Part shown: positions 1 through 8,716 of the stretch, in pieces | How the letters are laid out: each line of letters starts with the position of its first letter | How positions within the stretch are numbered: the first letter of the stretch is position 1 | Assembly: GCA_013178155.1 (NCBI GenBank) | Contig: JABLXH010000010.1 | Location: 1 to 64,000 of the forward strand | DNA length: 64,000 nucleotides | Direction of reading: 5' to 3' | DNA from: Armatimonadota bacterium | GTDB taxonomy: Bacteria; Armatimonadota; Zipacnadia; Zipacnadales; UBA11051 | Program-made: the position numbers and the translations under genes | The notes under the pieces: generated by a model | Databases searched by the model: none | What the model saw: only the letters and a program-made list of their open reading frames with translations | What the model was told of the DNA's origin: nothing

Positions 1-925
1 AGCCGGAGGTGCCGGTGTGACGCCCGTAGTCGGCGCCGCCCCCGGCGGAAAGGGTGACACCCGCCTGCGCCTCGGCGACCTTGGTGCTCAGTTGGGCCGC
101 CTGCAGGGAAAGCTTCTGCTCTGCGATGTCGGGTCGGTTCTGCTCGGCTTGCTCCAGGAGAGCGGGCAGGTCGGCGTCAATGCGCTCCACCGGGAGGGGT
201 TCGGCGAGCTCCAGAGGAGTGCCAGGGGGCACCACCAGCAGAGCGCGAAGCGCCGCCTCCGCCGTCCCCATGTCGGTCTCGGCCTGGATGCTGGTAAGCC
301 GCGCCCGGGCCACCTCGGTGCGGACCGGCAGCAGGTCCGAGGCTGGGACCTGGCCCGCATCCAGCCGGGCCTGTACCTGGTCCAGGTGGCGCTGGGCGTT
401 GGCCAGCGCGCTCATGGCCACCTTGAGCTGCTCGCGCGCGGCGAGCACCTGGTAGTAGGTGCTCTGGACACTGTAGGCCAGTTGCCGCTGCACGTCCTTG
501 AGGCTGTAGACGGAGGCCGCGGCCTGGGTCTTGGCCTGGTGCGCCTGGTCGCGTTGACCGGTCTGAAACAGCGTCCAGTCCAGCGAGGCGGTCACGTCGC
601 GCTGGGTGCTGCGCTGCCCCTGGACCTGGATCACACCGCCACCGATATTCACCGGCCGCGCCAGGCTCTGGGTAACGCGAGCCGAGGCATCAAGGTTGAG
701 CTGCGGATACAGGCCACTGCTGCTGATAACCGCCTGGGCGCGTGCGGTCCGCACGGCCGCCTCCGCCGAAGCGATATCGGGGTGCCGCGCCAGCGCGAGT
801 TCGATGCATTGGGCCAGCGACAGAGGGCCCGGCGGCAGCACTGGCTCCTCGGCAGGAGGCGCCTGCGCGACCGCGGCAGCCGCCAGGAATGGCAGCGCCA
901 GCAGGGCACGGCCGAGTCGTCTCAT
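1..925 (-). CDS. TolC-family outer membrane efflux protein (3' end outside window)
   Basis: Read on the minus strand from an ATG at 925, this is an open frame that runs off the left edge; it is missing from the ORF track because no stop lies in the window. It begins with a Sec signal peptide (MRRLGRALLALPFLAAAAVAQA) and continues with PLSLAQCIELALARHPDI and then long Ala/Gln-rich helices, the pattern of TolC-type outer-membrane channels with paired helical repeats. About 308 residues are visible of the usual 420-480. Its ATG overlaps the stop of the upstream MarR gene (ATGA), so the two are probably co-translated, with MarR controlling an efflux function. Pump partners would lie outside the window. 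Confidence 0.87.
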   Translation of the reverse strand, partial: MRRLGRALLALPFLAAAAVAQAPPAEEPVLPPGPLSLAQCIELALARHPDIASAEAAVRTARAQAVISSSGLYPQLNLDASARVTQSLARPVNIGGGVIQVQGQRSTQRDVTASLDWTLFQTGQRDQAHQAKTQAAASVYSLKDVQRQLAYSVQSTYYQVLAAREQLKVAMSALANAQRHLDQVQARLDAGQVPASDLLPVRTEVARARLTSIQAETDMGTAEAALRALLVVPPGTPLELAEPLPVERIDADLPALLEQAEQNRPDIAEQKLSLQAAQLSTKVAEAQAGVTLSAGGGADYGRHTGTSG

Positions 926-1443
926 GAATCCCTCTCCATGCCACGGCAGGGATCCGGGTGTTCGGGTCCCATCGGTCCCTCGCCGAGTGTTTCCCACACG
1001 TGTTCGGTGATGCGGTCCAGGAACTTGGACAGCCTCGCCTGCTCGGCTGCCGACAGGCAGCCGAGCAACTGCTCCACCCGCGCCTCAAACGCCGGGCCCA
1101 CCTCCGACTGCAACGCCTGGCCCTCCTCGGTGAGCTGGATCAGCAGGGCGCGGCGATCCTCGGGATGCGGGGTGCGGCGGGCCAGCCCCAGCTCCTCCAG
1201 CTTATCTACGATCCCCGTAGTGTTGCCATGGGTGTGGCGGAGGCGGTCGCTGATCTGGCCGGGCGTCAACCCGTCGGGATCTGCTTCCGACAGCATGTGC
1301 AACACGCGCCACTGGGGACCCGTGAGGTCATGGCCGGCGAAGACAGGCTGGATGCCGTGCCGCAGCGCGTGCAAGACCATATGGAACTGGCGGAACAGGC
1401 GCAAAGGCAGAGGTTTGTCATCCGGGGGGCAACCAGTCCGCAT
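922..1443 (-). CDS. MarR-family transcriptional regulator
   Basis: A 173-residue protein with the MarR winged-helix layout. LTGPQWRVLHMLSEADPDGLTPGQI forms the helix-turn-helix approach, NTTGIVDKLEELGL the recognition helix, and RTPHPEDRRALLIQLTEEG the beta-wing with the family's DxR signature. MarR proteins are dimeric repressors of efflux or stress genes, released by small ligands. The stop overlaps the ATG of the TolC-family gene, indicating one transcript. A near-consensus promoter lies so close upstream that the mRNA would be almost leaderless. A C-terminal extension of about 30 residues rich in Pro/Glu is unusual but small. Confidence 0.88.
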   Translation of the reverse strand: MRTGCPPDDKPLPLRLFRQFHMVLHALRHGIQPVFAGHDLTGPQWRVLHMLSEADPDGLTPGQISDRLRHTHGNTTGIVDKLEELGLARRTPHPEDRRALLIQLTEEGQALQSEVGPAFEARVEQLLGCLSAAEQARLSKFLDRITEHVWETLGEGPMGPEHPDPCRGMERDS

Positions 1444-1449
1444 GTCGTA

Positions 1450-1478
1450 ATGATAGACATGAAATATTCAGGTGTCAA
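1450..1478 (-). promoter_or_regulatory. Sigma70-type promoter of marR-tolC, probably leaderless, with operator-like centre
   Basis: On the minus strand TTGACA (1478-1473) and TATCAT (1455-1450) are separated by exactly 17 bp. The predicted transcription start falls within a base or two of the MarR ATG at 1443, so the transcript would have essentially no leader. The spacer contains an interrupted TGAA/TTCA dyad, a reasonable place for MarR autoregulation; that part is inference. Confidence 0.7.
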
Positions 1479-1530
1479 CTAATTTTCCGGAAGCCCCCCA
1501 AGGGCTCCCCCGGTCTTGCGGCGACTCTGT

Positions 1531-2748
1531 TCAGGCGTGTTCCTCGGCCTTGGCGATTGCCAGCCTGGCCCACTCATGCAGCCGCCGCGGGTGTCCTCCC
1601 AGTGTCTGCAGTTCCCGCAGGACCACCTGGTAGTAGTGCCCTCGCAGCTTTCGCAGGCCCCCGTCGAGATGTTGCTCCACCTTCCTCAGATCGCTGCTGA
1701 GGGTCACCTCGGCTGCGGACTGACGCCACATGATGCAGTAGCGCTGGCCCACCGCCTCGATGACCTTGTCCAGATCCGTCCAGGCCGAGCAGACGAAGAC
1801 GCGCAGGTTAGGGATGCTCAGCACTCCCTGGATCTTGTGGGTCAGGTCCTCGCAGCAACCGTACCAGGTCAGGCCGAACTGCTGCAGCAGGGGCTTTTGG
1901 TAGTTCAGCAGGAACTCCTCCCACTGCGCCGGTGACACCTCGTCGAACTCCTGGCTGTTACTGCCGCCCCACAGGTGGTGCAAGCGCACCTCACCGGGCG
2001 CCGGCTCGCCGTTGACGGGGTCACTGCACTGCATGCCACCGTGGTTGTTAGGGGTCAGCAGTCCCGTGGCCTCGACCTGACGCAGGTCTCGCAGACAGCC
2101 CTCCAGGAGCTTGGCCATCAGCCGGTGGATAAGCTGGGGCTGGACGTAGAGGTCCAGCATCATCTGACCGAGCCCGCGCAACTGGTCTGCATGGGCGCCC
2201 AGGATATGGTGCACCTGGGGACCGGCGGTGCGGCGCACGGGCAGGATGTCGCCCAGCAGGTCGTCGGCCCGCTCCAGGGCCTCGTTGGTTGCCTGTTCGT
2301 TGTAGGTAAAGGTCGGTACAGTGACCCGGTCGAAGTCCTCTGGTGTTTTCAGGGGTGGGTCATAGCGCCAACCCCCGAGGTCGGTGCTCTCGGCGAGCAC
2401 CTGCGTCGGCAGCCCCCACAGATACTGGCTGTCACACTCAAAGACAGCCGGCACCTCCCACCAGGGCTCAAAGATGTGGTCATCGCCCAGGTCGTCGTGG
2501 ATCAGGTCCATGCGCAGACGCCGTTCCACGCCGCGCAGGTAAGGGTCCGTGCACTGCAGGTCGCTGTCAGGCAGCAGCTCAGACCAGACCCCGGCGGGCC
2601 GCATCCAGACGGGGGCGCGGTCGGGCCGGCGCAGACCGTTGACGGCCCGCCAGCGGGCACGCCGTCGTTCGTACTCCTCACTGCGGGCTAGCTCAGCGGC
2701 GCGCCGGGCCAGGTCGCGGACCAGTTCGCGCTCCTGTTGGGAGGTCAT
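1531..2748 (-). CDS. Uroporphyrinogen decarboxylase (UroD)-like superfamily protein
   Basis: A 405-residue protein without a signal peptide. It resembles the large UroD-like proteins common in Armatimonadota and Planctomycetes rather than the haem enzyme itself. Visible pieces include the N-terminal ERRRARWRAVNGLRRPDRAPV segment, a central QVHHILGAHADQLRGLGQMM helix and a late GLTWYGCCEDLTHKI strand, where Cys/His residues could bind metal as in methyl-transferring UroD relatives. The substrate is unknown; corrinoid methyl transfer is possible but there is no corrinoid protein beside it. It faces away from the porin gene across a 320-bp divergent spacer. Confidence 0.65.
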   Translation of the reverse strand: MTSQQERELVRDLARRAAELARSEEYERRRARWRAVNGLRRPDRAPVWMRPAGVWSELLPDSDLQCTDPYLRGVERRLRMDLIHDDLGDDHIFEPWWEVPAVFECDSQYLWGLPTQVLAESTDLGGWRYDPPLKTPEDFDRVTVPTFTYNEQATNEALERADDLLGDILPVRRTAGPQVHHILGAHADQLRGLGQMMLDLYVQPQLIHRLMAKLLEGCLRDLRQVEATGLLTPNNHGGMQCSDPVNGEPAPGEVRLHHLWGGSNSQEFDEVSPAQWEEFLLNYQKPLLQQFGLTWYGCCEDLTHKIQGVLSIPNLRVFVCSAWTDLDKVIEAVGQRYCIMWRQSAAEVTLSSDLRKVEQHLDGGLRKLRGHYYQVVLRELQTLGGHPRRLHEWARLAIAKAEEHA

Positions 2749-3068
2749 GCGGGCTCTCCTGCGGTTGCCAGCATCACGATGATGAAGGTTGTGCTTCGCC
2801 CGGGAAGGTGTTCTGCCCTGCCTGTGGCGAACCTTGCGCCGACGGACGATCGCTGCTAAACTGGCGCAGTCTGTGGGTCTGCGCTTGCTTCGGCGGCCGG
2901 GGCCGGGACTATCACAACCCTCTTCTTAGTCCGGCTGGAGAGCCGGATGGGCGCGGAGGCGCTTGAGGGGCACGAAACCGATTCGTGGCCCTCTTTTTGC
3001 TGCCTGCGGAGTCAAGCCATGGTCCCATGGCTTGTCGCACCAAACGCTCGAGGGAGGAGTGCTGTCTG
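2749..3068. other. Divergent intergenic region between UroD-like gene and porin
   Basis: No gene is seen here. On the plus strand the stretch contains three successive hairpins: GCGCAG/CTGCGC (2864-2884), CCGGCT-GGAG-AGCCGG (2931-2946) and a terminator-like hairpin at 2965-2993. They would form a structured leader of the porin mRNA. No known riboswitch consensus was recognised. Confidence 0.45.
2965..2998 (+). terminator. Intrinsic-terminator-like hairpin in the porin leader
   Basis: The arms GAGGGGCACGAA (2965-2976) and TTCGTGGCCCTC (2982-2993) pair with one mismatch around a 5-nt loop, followed directly by five T residues. This is the textbook layout of a Rho-independent terminator, but it stands 70 bp upstream of the porin start on the same strand with no plus-strand gene before it. 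It may therefore be an attenuator rather than an operon end. Confidence 0.6.
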
Positions 3069-4229
3069 ATGAAGCGTCACACGATCTGGCTGGTGGCGAT
3101 CCTGTTGTTCTGTCTCGCCGCCGGCGCCCAGGCGCAGACGGATGCCCTGGACGCGCTCAAGAAGCAGGTACAGCAGTTGCAGGACCAGTTGAAGGCCGCG
3201 ATGGACCAGATCAAGGCCATCGAGGCGAAGCAGGCTGCTGCCGCACCCGCTGCCCCCGCCGCACCGGCGGCCCCGAAGTGGTACGATAAGGTCACCGTCA
3301 GCGGCTATTGGCAGGCGCGCTATGAGGCCCGTGAGGACGCGCGCGACGACTTTGTGATGCGCCGCATGTATCTGCACCTCATCGGCAACTGGAACGAGAG
3401 GGCGCAAAGCGTACTGACCTTCAGCCGCATCCCGGCCTCCAACGACCCGAACATTGAGCTGGAGGCGGCGCAGATGTCTTACCGGTTTGCGCCGGATTGG
3501 GGCGTGACCTTCGGCCAGGTTTACAACAACTTCGGCTGGGATACCTGGGAGAGCAGCTCCAAACGCCTGCCTTTTGACCGCTGGGCCGCGGGTGAGGGCG
3601 TGGCGGGCCGACCCGAGCGCCCGGGCATTCGCGGCATCTATTTCGCCGGTCCCAGCGACCGCGGCATCTACGTCACTCGTTACGCTCGCGGCAATGAGCC
3701 AACGGTCATCGCTGGTGTCGTCAACGGCAATTTCCGCACGGGTGACAATAACAACAACAAGACCGTTAGCCTCGATCTTCGCTTCAAGCGCCCCAATGGT
3801 ATGCAGTTTGGAGCCAGCTGGATGGATGGCGACTATACCGAGGTCCCGCCGGGATCTGCCGCTGGCACGCCCCCTGTCACCTTCCCGCGCAGAGCCCTCG
3901 GGCTGTACTTCCATACCGAGCCCACGCCCTGGGGGTTCCAGGCCGAGTTCATGGACGGCGAGTTGTTTGGGAGCGATGTGCGCGGCTGGTATGGCCAGGT
4001 CGCCTACAACAAGCCGGGTAGCAAGGGCACCCCGTACGTGCGGTACGAGGAGTTTGATCCCCACCGGGGTGCTGACACCGCCAATGGACATCGCACCTAC
4101 ACCAGCCTTCGTCTGGGCTATGCCTACCAGGTGGACAAGAACAACGAAGTGACCCTCGAGTTGCAGGACGCCGACCAGGGCAGTATTGGCTATGGCACTC
4201 TGGGCGCCCAGTGGCAGCTTGCCTGGTAG
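3069..4229 (+). CDS. Porin-like outer-membrane beta-barrel protein with N-terminal coiled coil
   Basis: The ATG at 3069 is preferred over the longer track start because it follows GGAGGAG and opens a clean signal peptide (KRHTIWLVAILLFCLAAGAQA). Next come a short coiled coil (LDALKKQVQQLQDQLKAAMDQIKAIEAK, roughly residues 22-52), an Ala/Pro linker, and about 330 residues of alternating beta strands rich in Tyr/Trp/Gly, ending in an aromatic residue (QLAW), as outer-membrane barrels do. The design matches phosphate-selective (OprO/P-type) porins with a periplasmic trimerisation coil. The solute is unknown. A strong hairpin follows the stop, and a structured leader precedes the gene. Confidence 0.75.
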   Translation: MKRHTIWLVAILLFCLAAGAQAQTDALDALKKQVQQLQDQLKAAMDQIKAIEAKQAAAAPAAPAAPAAPKWYDKVTVSGYWQARYEAREDARDDFVMRRMYLHLIGNWNERAQSVLTFSRIPASNDPNIELEAAQMSYRFAPDWGVTFGQVYNNFGWDTWESSSKRLPFDRWAAGEGVAGRPERPGIRGIYFAGPSDRGIYVTRYARGNEPTVIAGVVNGNFRTGDNNNNKTVSLDLRFKRPNGMQFGASWMDGDYTEVPPGSAAGTPPVTFPRRALGLYFHTEPTPWGFQAEFMDGELFGSDVRGWYGQVAYNKPGSKGTPYVRYEEFDPHRGADTANGHRTYTSLRLGYAYQVDKNNEVTLELQDADQGSIGYGTLGAQWQLAW

Positions 4230-4256
4230 TTCACTCCTGTGGTTGATCGCGATCAG

Positions 4257-4280
4257 AGCCCGGCGCCCCCGCGCCGGGCT
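4257..4280 (+). terminator. GC-rich hairpin after the porin gene
   Basis: AGCCCGGCGC and GCGCCGGGCT form a perfect 10-bp stem around CCCC, 27 bp after the porin stop. There is no clear T-run, so it may act as a mRNA-end stabiliser or a weak terminator. Confidence 0.5.
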
Positions 4281-4361
4281 CCGTCGTCTCGGCCGCCAGG
4301 GAGGAGGAAGGGGCCGCGATGGTGAAACCGCCCCCACACCCGTCATCCACAGGAGATCGCC

Positions 4362-5315
4362 ATGGCCCGCTTCATCCGTGTCTCAACCATCGCCTTTGGC
4401 AACGTTGAGCCCGGCGACGACTACAAGTCACGGCTGCGCGACAAGATGGTCGCCGATCTCGAACTGGCTGCCCAGGCCAAGCCCGACCTCGTGGCCTTGC
4501 CCGAGACCTTCAACATGAGCGGCTACCCCTGGGAGCAGTGGCCGGACAACGCCGACACGATTCCCGGCCCGCTCTTTGACGCCGCCGCCGAAGTGGCCGC
4601 CAGGCACCGCATGTACATCTGCTTCCCGATCCTGGAACGCGATGGCGACAGGCTTTTCAACACCGCCTGCTTCATTGGCCGCGACGGCCAGGTCATCGGC
4701 AAGTATCACAAGTACCAGCCCACCATCGGCGAGATCGAGGCCGGCATCCTTCCCGGCGTGGACGCCGAGGCCTTTGACACCGACTTCGGCAAGGTGGGCA
4801 CGGCCATCTGCTTTGACCTGAAGTTCATCGAGGTGGGCCAGCGCCTGGCGGCCAACGGCGCGCGGCTGGTGGTCTGGCCCTCGGCTTTCATCGGCGGCGA
4901 ACGGCTGGCTCACTGGGCCCGCGACTTCGGCTTCTACGTCCTCTCCTGCTGCACCGCCCGCAGCTACCTGGTGGACATGTCGGGACGCTTCCTGGGCACC
5001 ACCGGCTGGGAGGACAACCAGGTCCGGGCGGGCTTGCTGCCGCCCATCTTCTCGGCCGTCATCAACATGGACCGGATGCTGTTCCACCTGGACTACAACC
5101 AGGACAAGTTCCGCGACATGCTGGCCAAGTATGGCGCGGGGATCGAGATTGAGAACCACTACCCCGAGGCGCATTTCACGCTGGCTTCGCTGATGGAGGA
5201 CGTAACGGTGGAGGACCTGGTGAAGGAGTACGACCTCGAACCGTGGACAGCGTACCTCAACCGCGCTCGCGGGGTGCGGCTGGAGTACCTGCGCAAGGCA
5301 GGGTATGACGTCTGA
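4362..5315 (+). CDS. Carbon-nitrogen hydrolase (nitrilase superfamily)
   Basis: A 317-residue cytosolic enzyme of the nitrilase/amidase superfamily, which hydrolyses amides, carbamoyl groups or nitriles through a Glu-Lys-Cys triad. All three residues are visible: E48 in LPETF, K117 in KYHKYQP, and the nucleophile C150 in GTAICFD. A following WPSAFIGGERLAHWA block shapes the active site. The start follows CAGGAGATCGCC. It leads a plus-strand run with a cyclase-family hydrolase and secreted proteins; the exact amide substrate cannot be read from the sequence. Confidence 0.85.
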   Translation: MARFIRVSTIAFGNVEPGDDYKSRLRDKMVADLELAAQAKPDLVALPETFNMSGYPWEQWPDNADTIPGPLFDAAAEVAARHRMYICFPILERDGDRLFNTACFIGRDGQVIGKYHKYQPTIGEIEAGILPGVDAEAFDTDFGKVGTAICFDLKFIEVGQRLAANGARLVVWPSAFIGGERLAHWARDFGFYVLSCCTARSYLVDMSGRFLGTTGWEDNQVRAGLLPPIFSAVINMDRMLFHLDYNQDKFRDMLAKYGAGIEIENHYPEAHFTLASLMEDVTVEDLVKEYDLEPWTAYLNRARGVRLEYLRKAGYDV

Positions 5316-5356
5316 TCGGGGACCCAGGCCCAGACCGGGAGAGTGGGGGTGCTCGG

Positions 5357-5992
5357 GTGACCATCCATGACCTCTCCGTGCCCGTCGTTCATGGCCGGGA
5401 CTGGTATGCTGAGGCCGGGTGCCCGCCGGTGAGTCTGGAGCAGGTGGGCTCCTACGAAGAGGGCTGGGTGTCCCACCAACTGACCCTGATGGTGCTCAAC
5501 GGGACCACCTACCTGGAGACCGCCGCCCACCTCTATCCGGACATGCCCACCCTCGACCAGGTCCCCCCGGAGCGCTTTCTGACCCGCGCCTTCGTCGTGA
5601 GACTGGACGGCTCGCGCCAGGAGCTTCCCGCCCCCAGCGCCGAGTTGCCGGGCTTCCGCCCCGATGAGGACGCCATCCTACTGCACTGCGGGTGGGACAG
5701 CCACGTGGAGGCGGAAGACTACTACCACGCCAGCCCCTACTTCGGTCCGGAGTTGCAGGCGTGGCTCCTGAATCACCGCCCGGCGATCCTCGGCGGCGAT
5801 ATGCTCTCCTTCGACCACCCCCGGGATGCCACGATGCCCTTCCTGCACGCTTTCTTCCGAACTGGTGGGATGATCCTGTGCCCGCTGGTGGGCCTGAGTG
5901 CTCTGCCGCCGGTGGTGACCCTCTGCTGCGCACCAGTGAAGCTGACCGGCAGCAGTGCCGCACCTTGCCGGGTGCTGGCCTGGACAACCTAG
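5357..5992 (+). CDS. Cyclase/kynurenine-formamidase-like family protein with altered metal site
   Basis: A 211-residue protein of the putative cyclase family, which normally uses an H-x-G-T-H-x-D...H metal site for amide or ester hydrolysis. The corresponding stretch here reads NGTTYLETAAHLYPD: only the last His is retained, and the first His positions are replaced by Asn/Thr/Tyr. LLHCGWDSH, a later family landmark, and GGDMLSFDHP are present. Activity may therefore be changed or lost. The GTG start follows a purine-rich stretch 41 bp after the nitrilase stop, suggesting one operon. The last ~25 residues look atypical for the family. Confidence 0.65.
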   Translation: MTIHDLSVPVVHGRDWYAEAGCPPVSLEQVGSYEEGWVSHQLTLMVLNGTTYLETAAHLYPDMPTLDQVPPERFLTRAFVVRLDGSRQELPAPSAELPGFRPDEDAILLHCGWDSHVEAEDYYHASPYFGPELQAWLLNHRPAILGGDMLSFDHPRDATMPFLHAFFRTGGMILCPLVGLSALPPVVTLCCAPVKLTGSSAAPCRVLAWTT

Positions 5993-6038
5993 TCGCAAAG
6001 TCGGCACGCACCGCCACGTCGCGTTTACGGAGGAGACG

Positions 6039-7649
6039 ATGCCTGGCCTACTGCAACTCCTGATCATCGCCACCGGCCTGCTCACCACAGGCTGCCACGC
6101 GGCGACCGTCATCGTTTCGGGCAACGACACCGCTGCTATCGCCGCCGCCATCGAACAGTCCCAGCCCGGTGACACGATCCTGCTCCCGGCGGGGACCTAC
6201 ACTCTTAGCGCCTCGATCGCGCCCAAATCGGAGACAAGACTCGTCGGCGCGGGGCAGGACAAGACCACGCTGCTGCTGACTGGTGACAAGCCCACCGCCT
6301 TCGTCTCCCTCTCCGGTGTCACCGATGTCACGGTCTCTGACCTGACCCTCGACGGCCAGAACGGTCCGGTGGCGGCGGTGGGCGTCTCGGCCCATGACTG
6401 CCGCCGTCTGCGGCTGGAACGTCTGACCATTCGCAACCTCGCCGCCGAGGCCTTCGGGCCCCACGGCATCCACTTCAATGGCGAGAACCCCACCCGGCAG
6501 CATGGCGTCACGGACAGCCTCATCCGCGACTGCACCATCGAGAACATCGCTCCTGAGCGCCCCTGGGGCGCGGGCATCCGTCTCTCCTGGGGCTCATCGC
6601 GCAACCAGGTACTGAACTGCCGCATCAGCAATACCGGTCGGGGGGGCATCTTCGGCGACAACGGGAGCACTGACCTCATCATCCGCGGCAACACCGTCAG
6701 CGGCTCCCACGGCGAGCGCCTGGGCATCGAGGTCTGGGGGGGTTGTGACCGCAGCCTGGTCGAAGACAACCGCATAGACCACTGGCTGTCCATCGGCGGT
6801 AGCGACTGGTGCGCGGTGCGCCGCAACACCATCAGTTGCCATGAGGGCTGCTTCGGCTTCTGCGGCATCGAGGCCATCGGGAGCTTCCTGGTCGTCACCG
6901 ACAACGTGGTAGACGACGGCCAGATCATCGGTCTCTCCGTCTCGAGCCCTCTCCGCAGACAGTACCACTACTACGGCAACAACACCTTCCGGATGTGCAG
7001 CCAGTGGGCCTCGCAGTTCCAGGGCGAGAGCCGTGGCATCCAGAACCATTATCTCTACCGCTGTCGCTTCGCCGATACCACCGTCGGCCGCGAGAAGCTC
7101 TGGTACCCGGGCTTCGAGGGCAACGGCTTCCGCATCACCGGCAATACGCGGGAGATGGTCCTGGAGGAGTGCGAGATGACCGGCAACGGCCGCCTGGGCA
7201 TGGAGCTGCTCGGGGCGGGCGTGGACTGCCTGGACTTTGTGCGCTGCGTGGTCAAGGGCAACAAGGGGGCCGCGATGGTTCCGCTGGCCCAAGAGGGCCA
7301 GGCCGGACCGCCCTTCGGCGCCCTGGAATGGCGTGACTGCGTGGTCGAGGGCAACGGCGACAACACGCTGGCGCCCGCCGCGCCGTTCCCCTATCCCCCG
7401 CCCACTGCCGGATTCTCCGGGCCCGAGCGCGTCAGAGTGGGAGAGCAGGTGCGGTTGGCGAGCACCGCCAGAGCCGCAGCCGGACCGCTCAAGCGCATCT
7501 TCTGGGACCTGGGGGACGGCATCCCGATGATGGGCCCGCGGGTCCGCCACGTCTACCCGCAGCCGGGCACCTACACCGTTACCCAGATCGTCTGGGACAC
7601 CCATGGTCGGGGCGCACGCGCCGCGCGGCCGCTTGTGGTCACCCCCTGA
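6039..7649 (+). CDS. Secreted right-handed beta-helix protein with C-terminal PKD domain
   Basis: The start at 6039 follows GGAGGAG and gives a signal peptide (LLQLLIIATGLLTTGCHAA); the Cys could also serve as a lipid anchor but the lipobox is weak. Residues ~25-450 show pectate-lyase-like coils: PGDTILLPAGTYTL near the N terminus, then repeated NxIxxxTxSG-type rungs such as IRGNTVSGS and VRRNTISC. A C-terminal PKD/Ig-like domain follows (IFWDLGDG...HVYPQPGTYTVTQ). Such proteins bind or cleave polysaccharide outside the cell. Catalytic residues could not be assigned. A kelch-like gene starts 15 bp downstream. Confidence 0.78.
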   Translation: MPGLLQLLIIATGLLTTGCHAATVIVSGNDTAAIAAAIEQSQPGDTILLPAGTYTLSASIAPKSETRLVGAGQDKTTLLLTGDKPTAFVSLSGVTDVTVSDLTLDGQNGPVAAVGVSAHDCRRLRLERLTIRNLAAEAFGPHGIHFNGENPTRQHGVTDSLIRDCTIENIAPERPWGAGIRLSWGSSRNQVLNCRISNTGRGGIFGDNGSTDLIIRGNTVSGSHGERLGIEVWGGCDRSLVEDNRIDHWLSIGGSDWCAVRRNTISCHEGCFGFCGIEAIGSFLVVTDNVVDDGQIIGLSVSSPLRRQYHYYGNNTFRMCSQWASQFQGESRGIQNHYLYRCRFADTTVGREKLWYPGFEGNGFRITGNTREMVLEECEMTGNGRLGMELLGAGVDCLDFVRCVVKGNKGAAMVPLAQEGQAGPPFGALEWRDCVVEGNGDNTLAPAAPFPYPPPTAGFSGPERVRVGEQVRLASTARAAAGPLKRIFWDLGDGIPMMGPRVRHVYPQPGTYTVTQIVWDTHGRGARAARPLVVTP

Positions 7650-7664
7650 CCGAGGAGGTCTACC

Positions 7665-8597
7665 GTGAAGCTCCTGACCACCGCCGCTATCCTGATGACG
7701 ATGGTGATGGCCATGACTACACTCGAGGCGCAGGCCCCGCGATGGGAACTGGTGACCGAACACGCCGCCTTCAGCCCTCGCGACACTGCCGAGGATGCGG
7801 TCTTCCTGGGCAAGATGTGGATCAGCAACGCCTACCACGCCGGTGGCGAACTGGTCCGGGACCTGTGGAATTCCACGGACGGCGTGACCTGGACAAAGGT
7901 CCTGGACAACACGCCCTACGACGGCTATGCCGAGATGGCGGTCTTTCAGGGCAGGCTCTGGGCCGTCAAGGAGAGCGTCTGGAACAGCGCCGACGGCGTC
8001 AACTGGACGAAGCTCCTGGACAAGACCCCCTTCGGGCCGCGAGGGTATGGCGAGCTGGTCGTGTTCAAGGACGAACTCTGGCAGCTTGGCAGCGGCGATG
8101 ACGTCTGGCACAGCCAGGACGGCGTCAAATGGGAGTGTGCCGCCAGTGGACTGCCCTGGGGCAAGCGCTATGGTGCGGCGGTGGCGGTCTACGGCGGCAA
8201 GCTCTGGTTGTGCGGCGGCGCCGAGGACAAGCCCAGCGACCCACCGGAGAAGCACTACCCGCAATACACGACCCACAACGACGTGTGGTGCTCTGAGGAT
8301 GGGGTGAACTGGACCATCGTCACCGAGCGCGCGCCGTGGCTCCCGCGCCAGTGGTTCATCGCCCGCGAATGGGCCGGGCGGCTCTGGATCATCGGTGGCT
8401 TCAGCAACCGCGAGAGCCGCAACTTTGCCGAAGCCTGGTATACCCGCGACGGAGTGCATTGGACGGAGCTCAAGTCCGAGCCGATGTGGTCCCCGCGCCA
8501 CGAGCCGACGGTCTACGTCTATCAGAATGCGCTGTGGGTGGTGGCCGGGAACATGTGGCCGCTGATGAATGATGTCTGGCGGCTGAGGTTACCATAG
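7665..8597 (+). CDS. Secreted kelch/sialidase-like beta-propeller protein
   Basis: GTG start at 7665 preceded by GGAGG. A signal peptide (MKLLTTAAILMTMVMAMTTLEAQA) is followed by about five repeats of roughly 50 residues, each with a W(N/S)S.DGV.WT motif (NSTDGVTWTK, NSADGVNWTK, SQDGVKWE, SEDGVNWT, TRDGVHWT) and an intervening F.gkLW strand. This matches kelch/BNR-type beta-propellers. The function is probably glycan or surface binding; no catalytic site is apparent. It is tightly linked to the beta-helix gene upstream. Confidence 0.7.
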   Translation: MKLLTTAAILMTMVMAMTTLEAQAPRWELVTEHAAFSPRDTAEDAVFLGKMWISNAYHAGGELVRDLWNSTDGVTWTKVLDNTPYDGYAEMAVFQGRLWAVKESVWNSADGVNWTKLLDKTPFGPRGYGELVVFKDELWQLGSGDDVWHSQDGVKWECAASGLPWGKRYGAAVAVYGGKLWLCGGAEDKPSDPPEKHYPQYTTHNDVWCSEDGVNWTIVTERAPWLPRQWFIAREWAGRLWIIGGFSNRESRNFAEAWYTRDGVHWTELKSEPMWSPRHEPTVYVYQNALWVVAGNMWPLMNDVWRLRLP

Positions 8598-8716
8598 ATA
8601 AAGCCTCTCTATCGGAGCTCAAGGACGGTGTGCCCCGGTCCACCAGCATCCGCCGGTGGAGTCTTGGCACCCAACCATACTGAGCCCCGGAGAGGCGACA
8701 GCAAGGAGGCATCATC

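Noticed and set aside
17-1450. 477-residue plus-strand ORF spanning the left end
   Set aside because: It is the antisense shadow of the TolC-family and MarR genes, which show signal peptide, family motifs, a promoter and ATGA coupling on the minus strand.
3012-4346. 444-residue minus-strand ORF over the porin
   Set aside because: The plus-strand porin has a signal peptide, ribosome-binding site and beta-barrel pattern; the antisense frame is low-complexity Arg/Ala-rich with no motif.
6594-8501. 635-residue minus-strand ORF
   Set aside because: Shadow of the beta-helix and kelch-like genes; composition and lack of motifs fit antisense in high-GC DNA.
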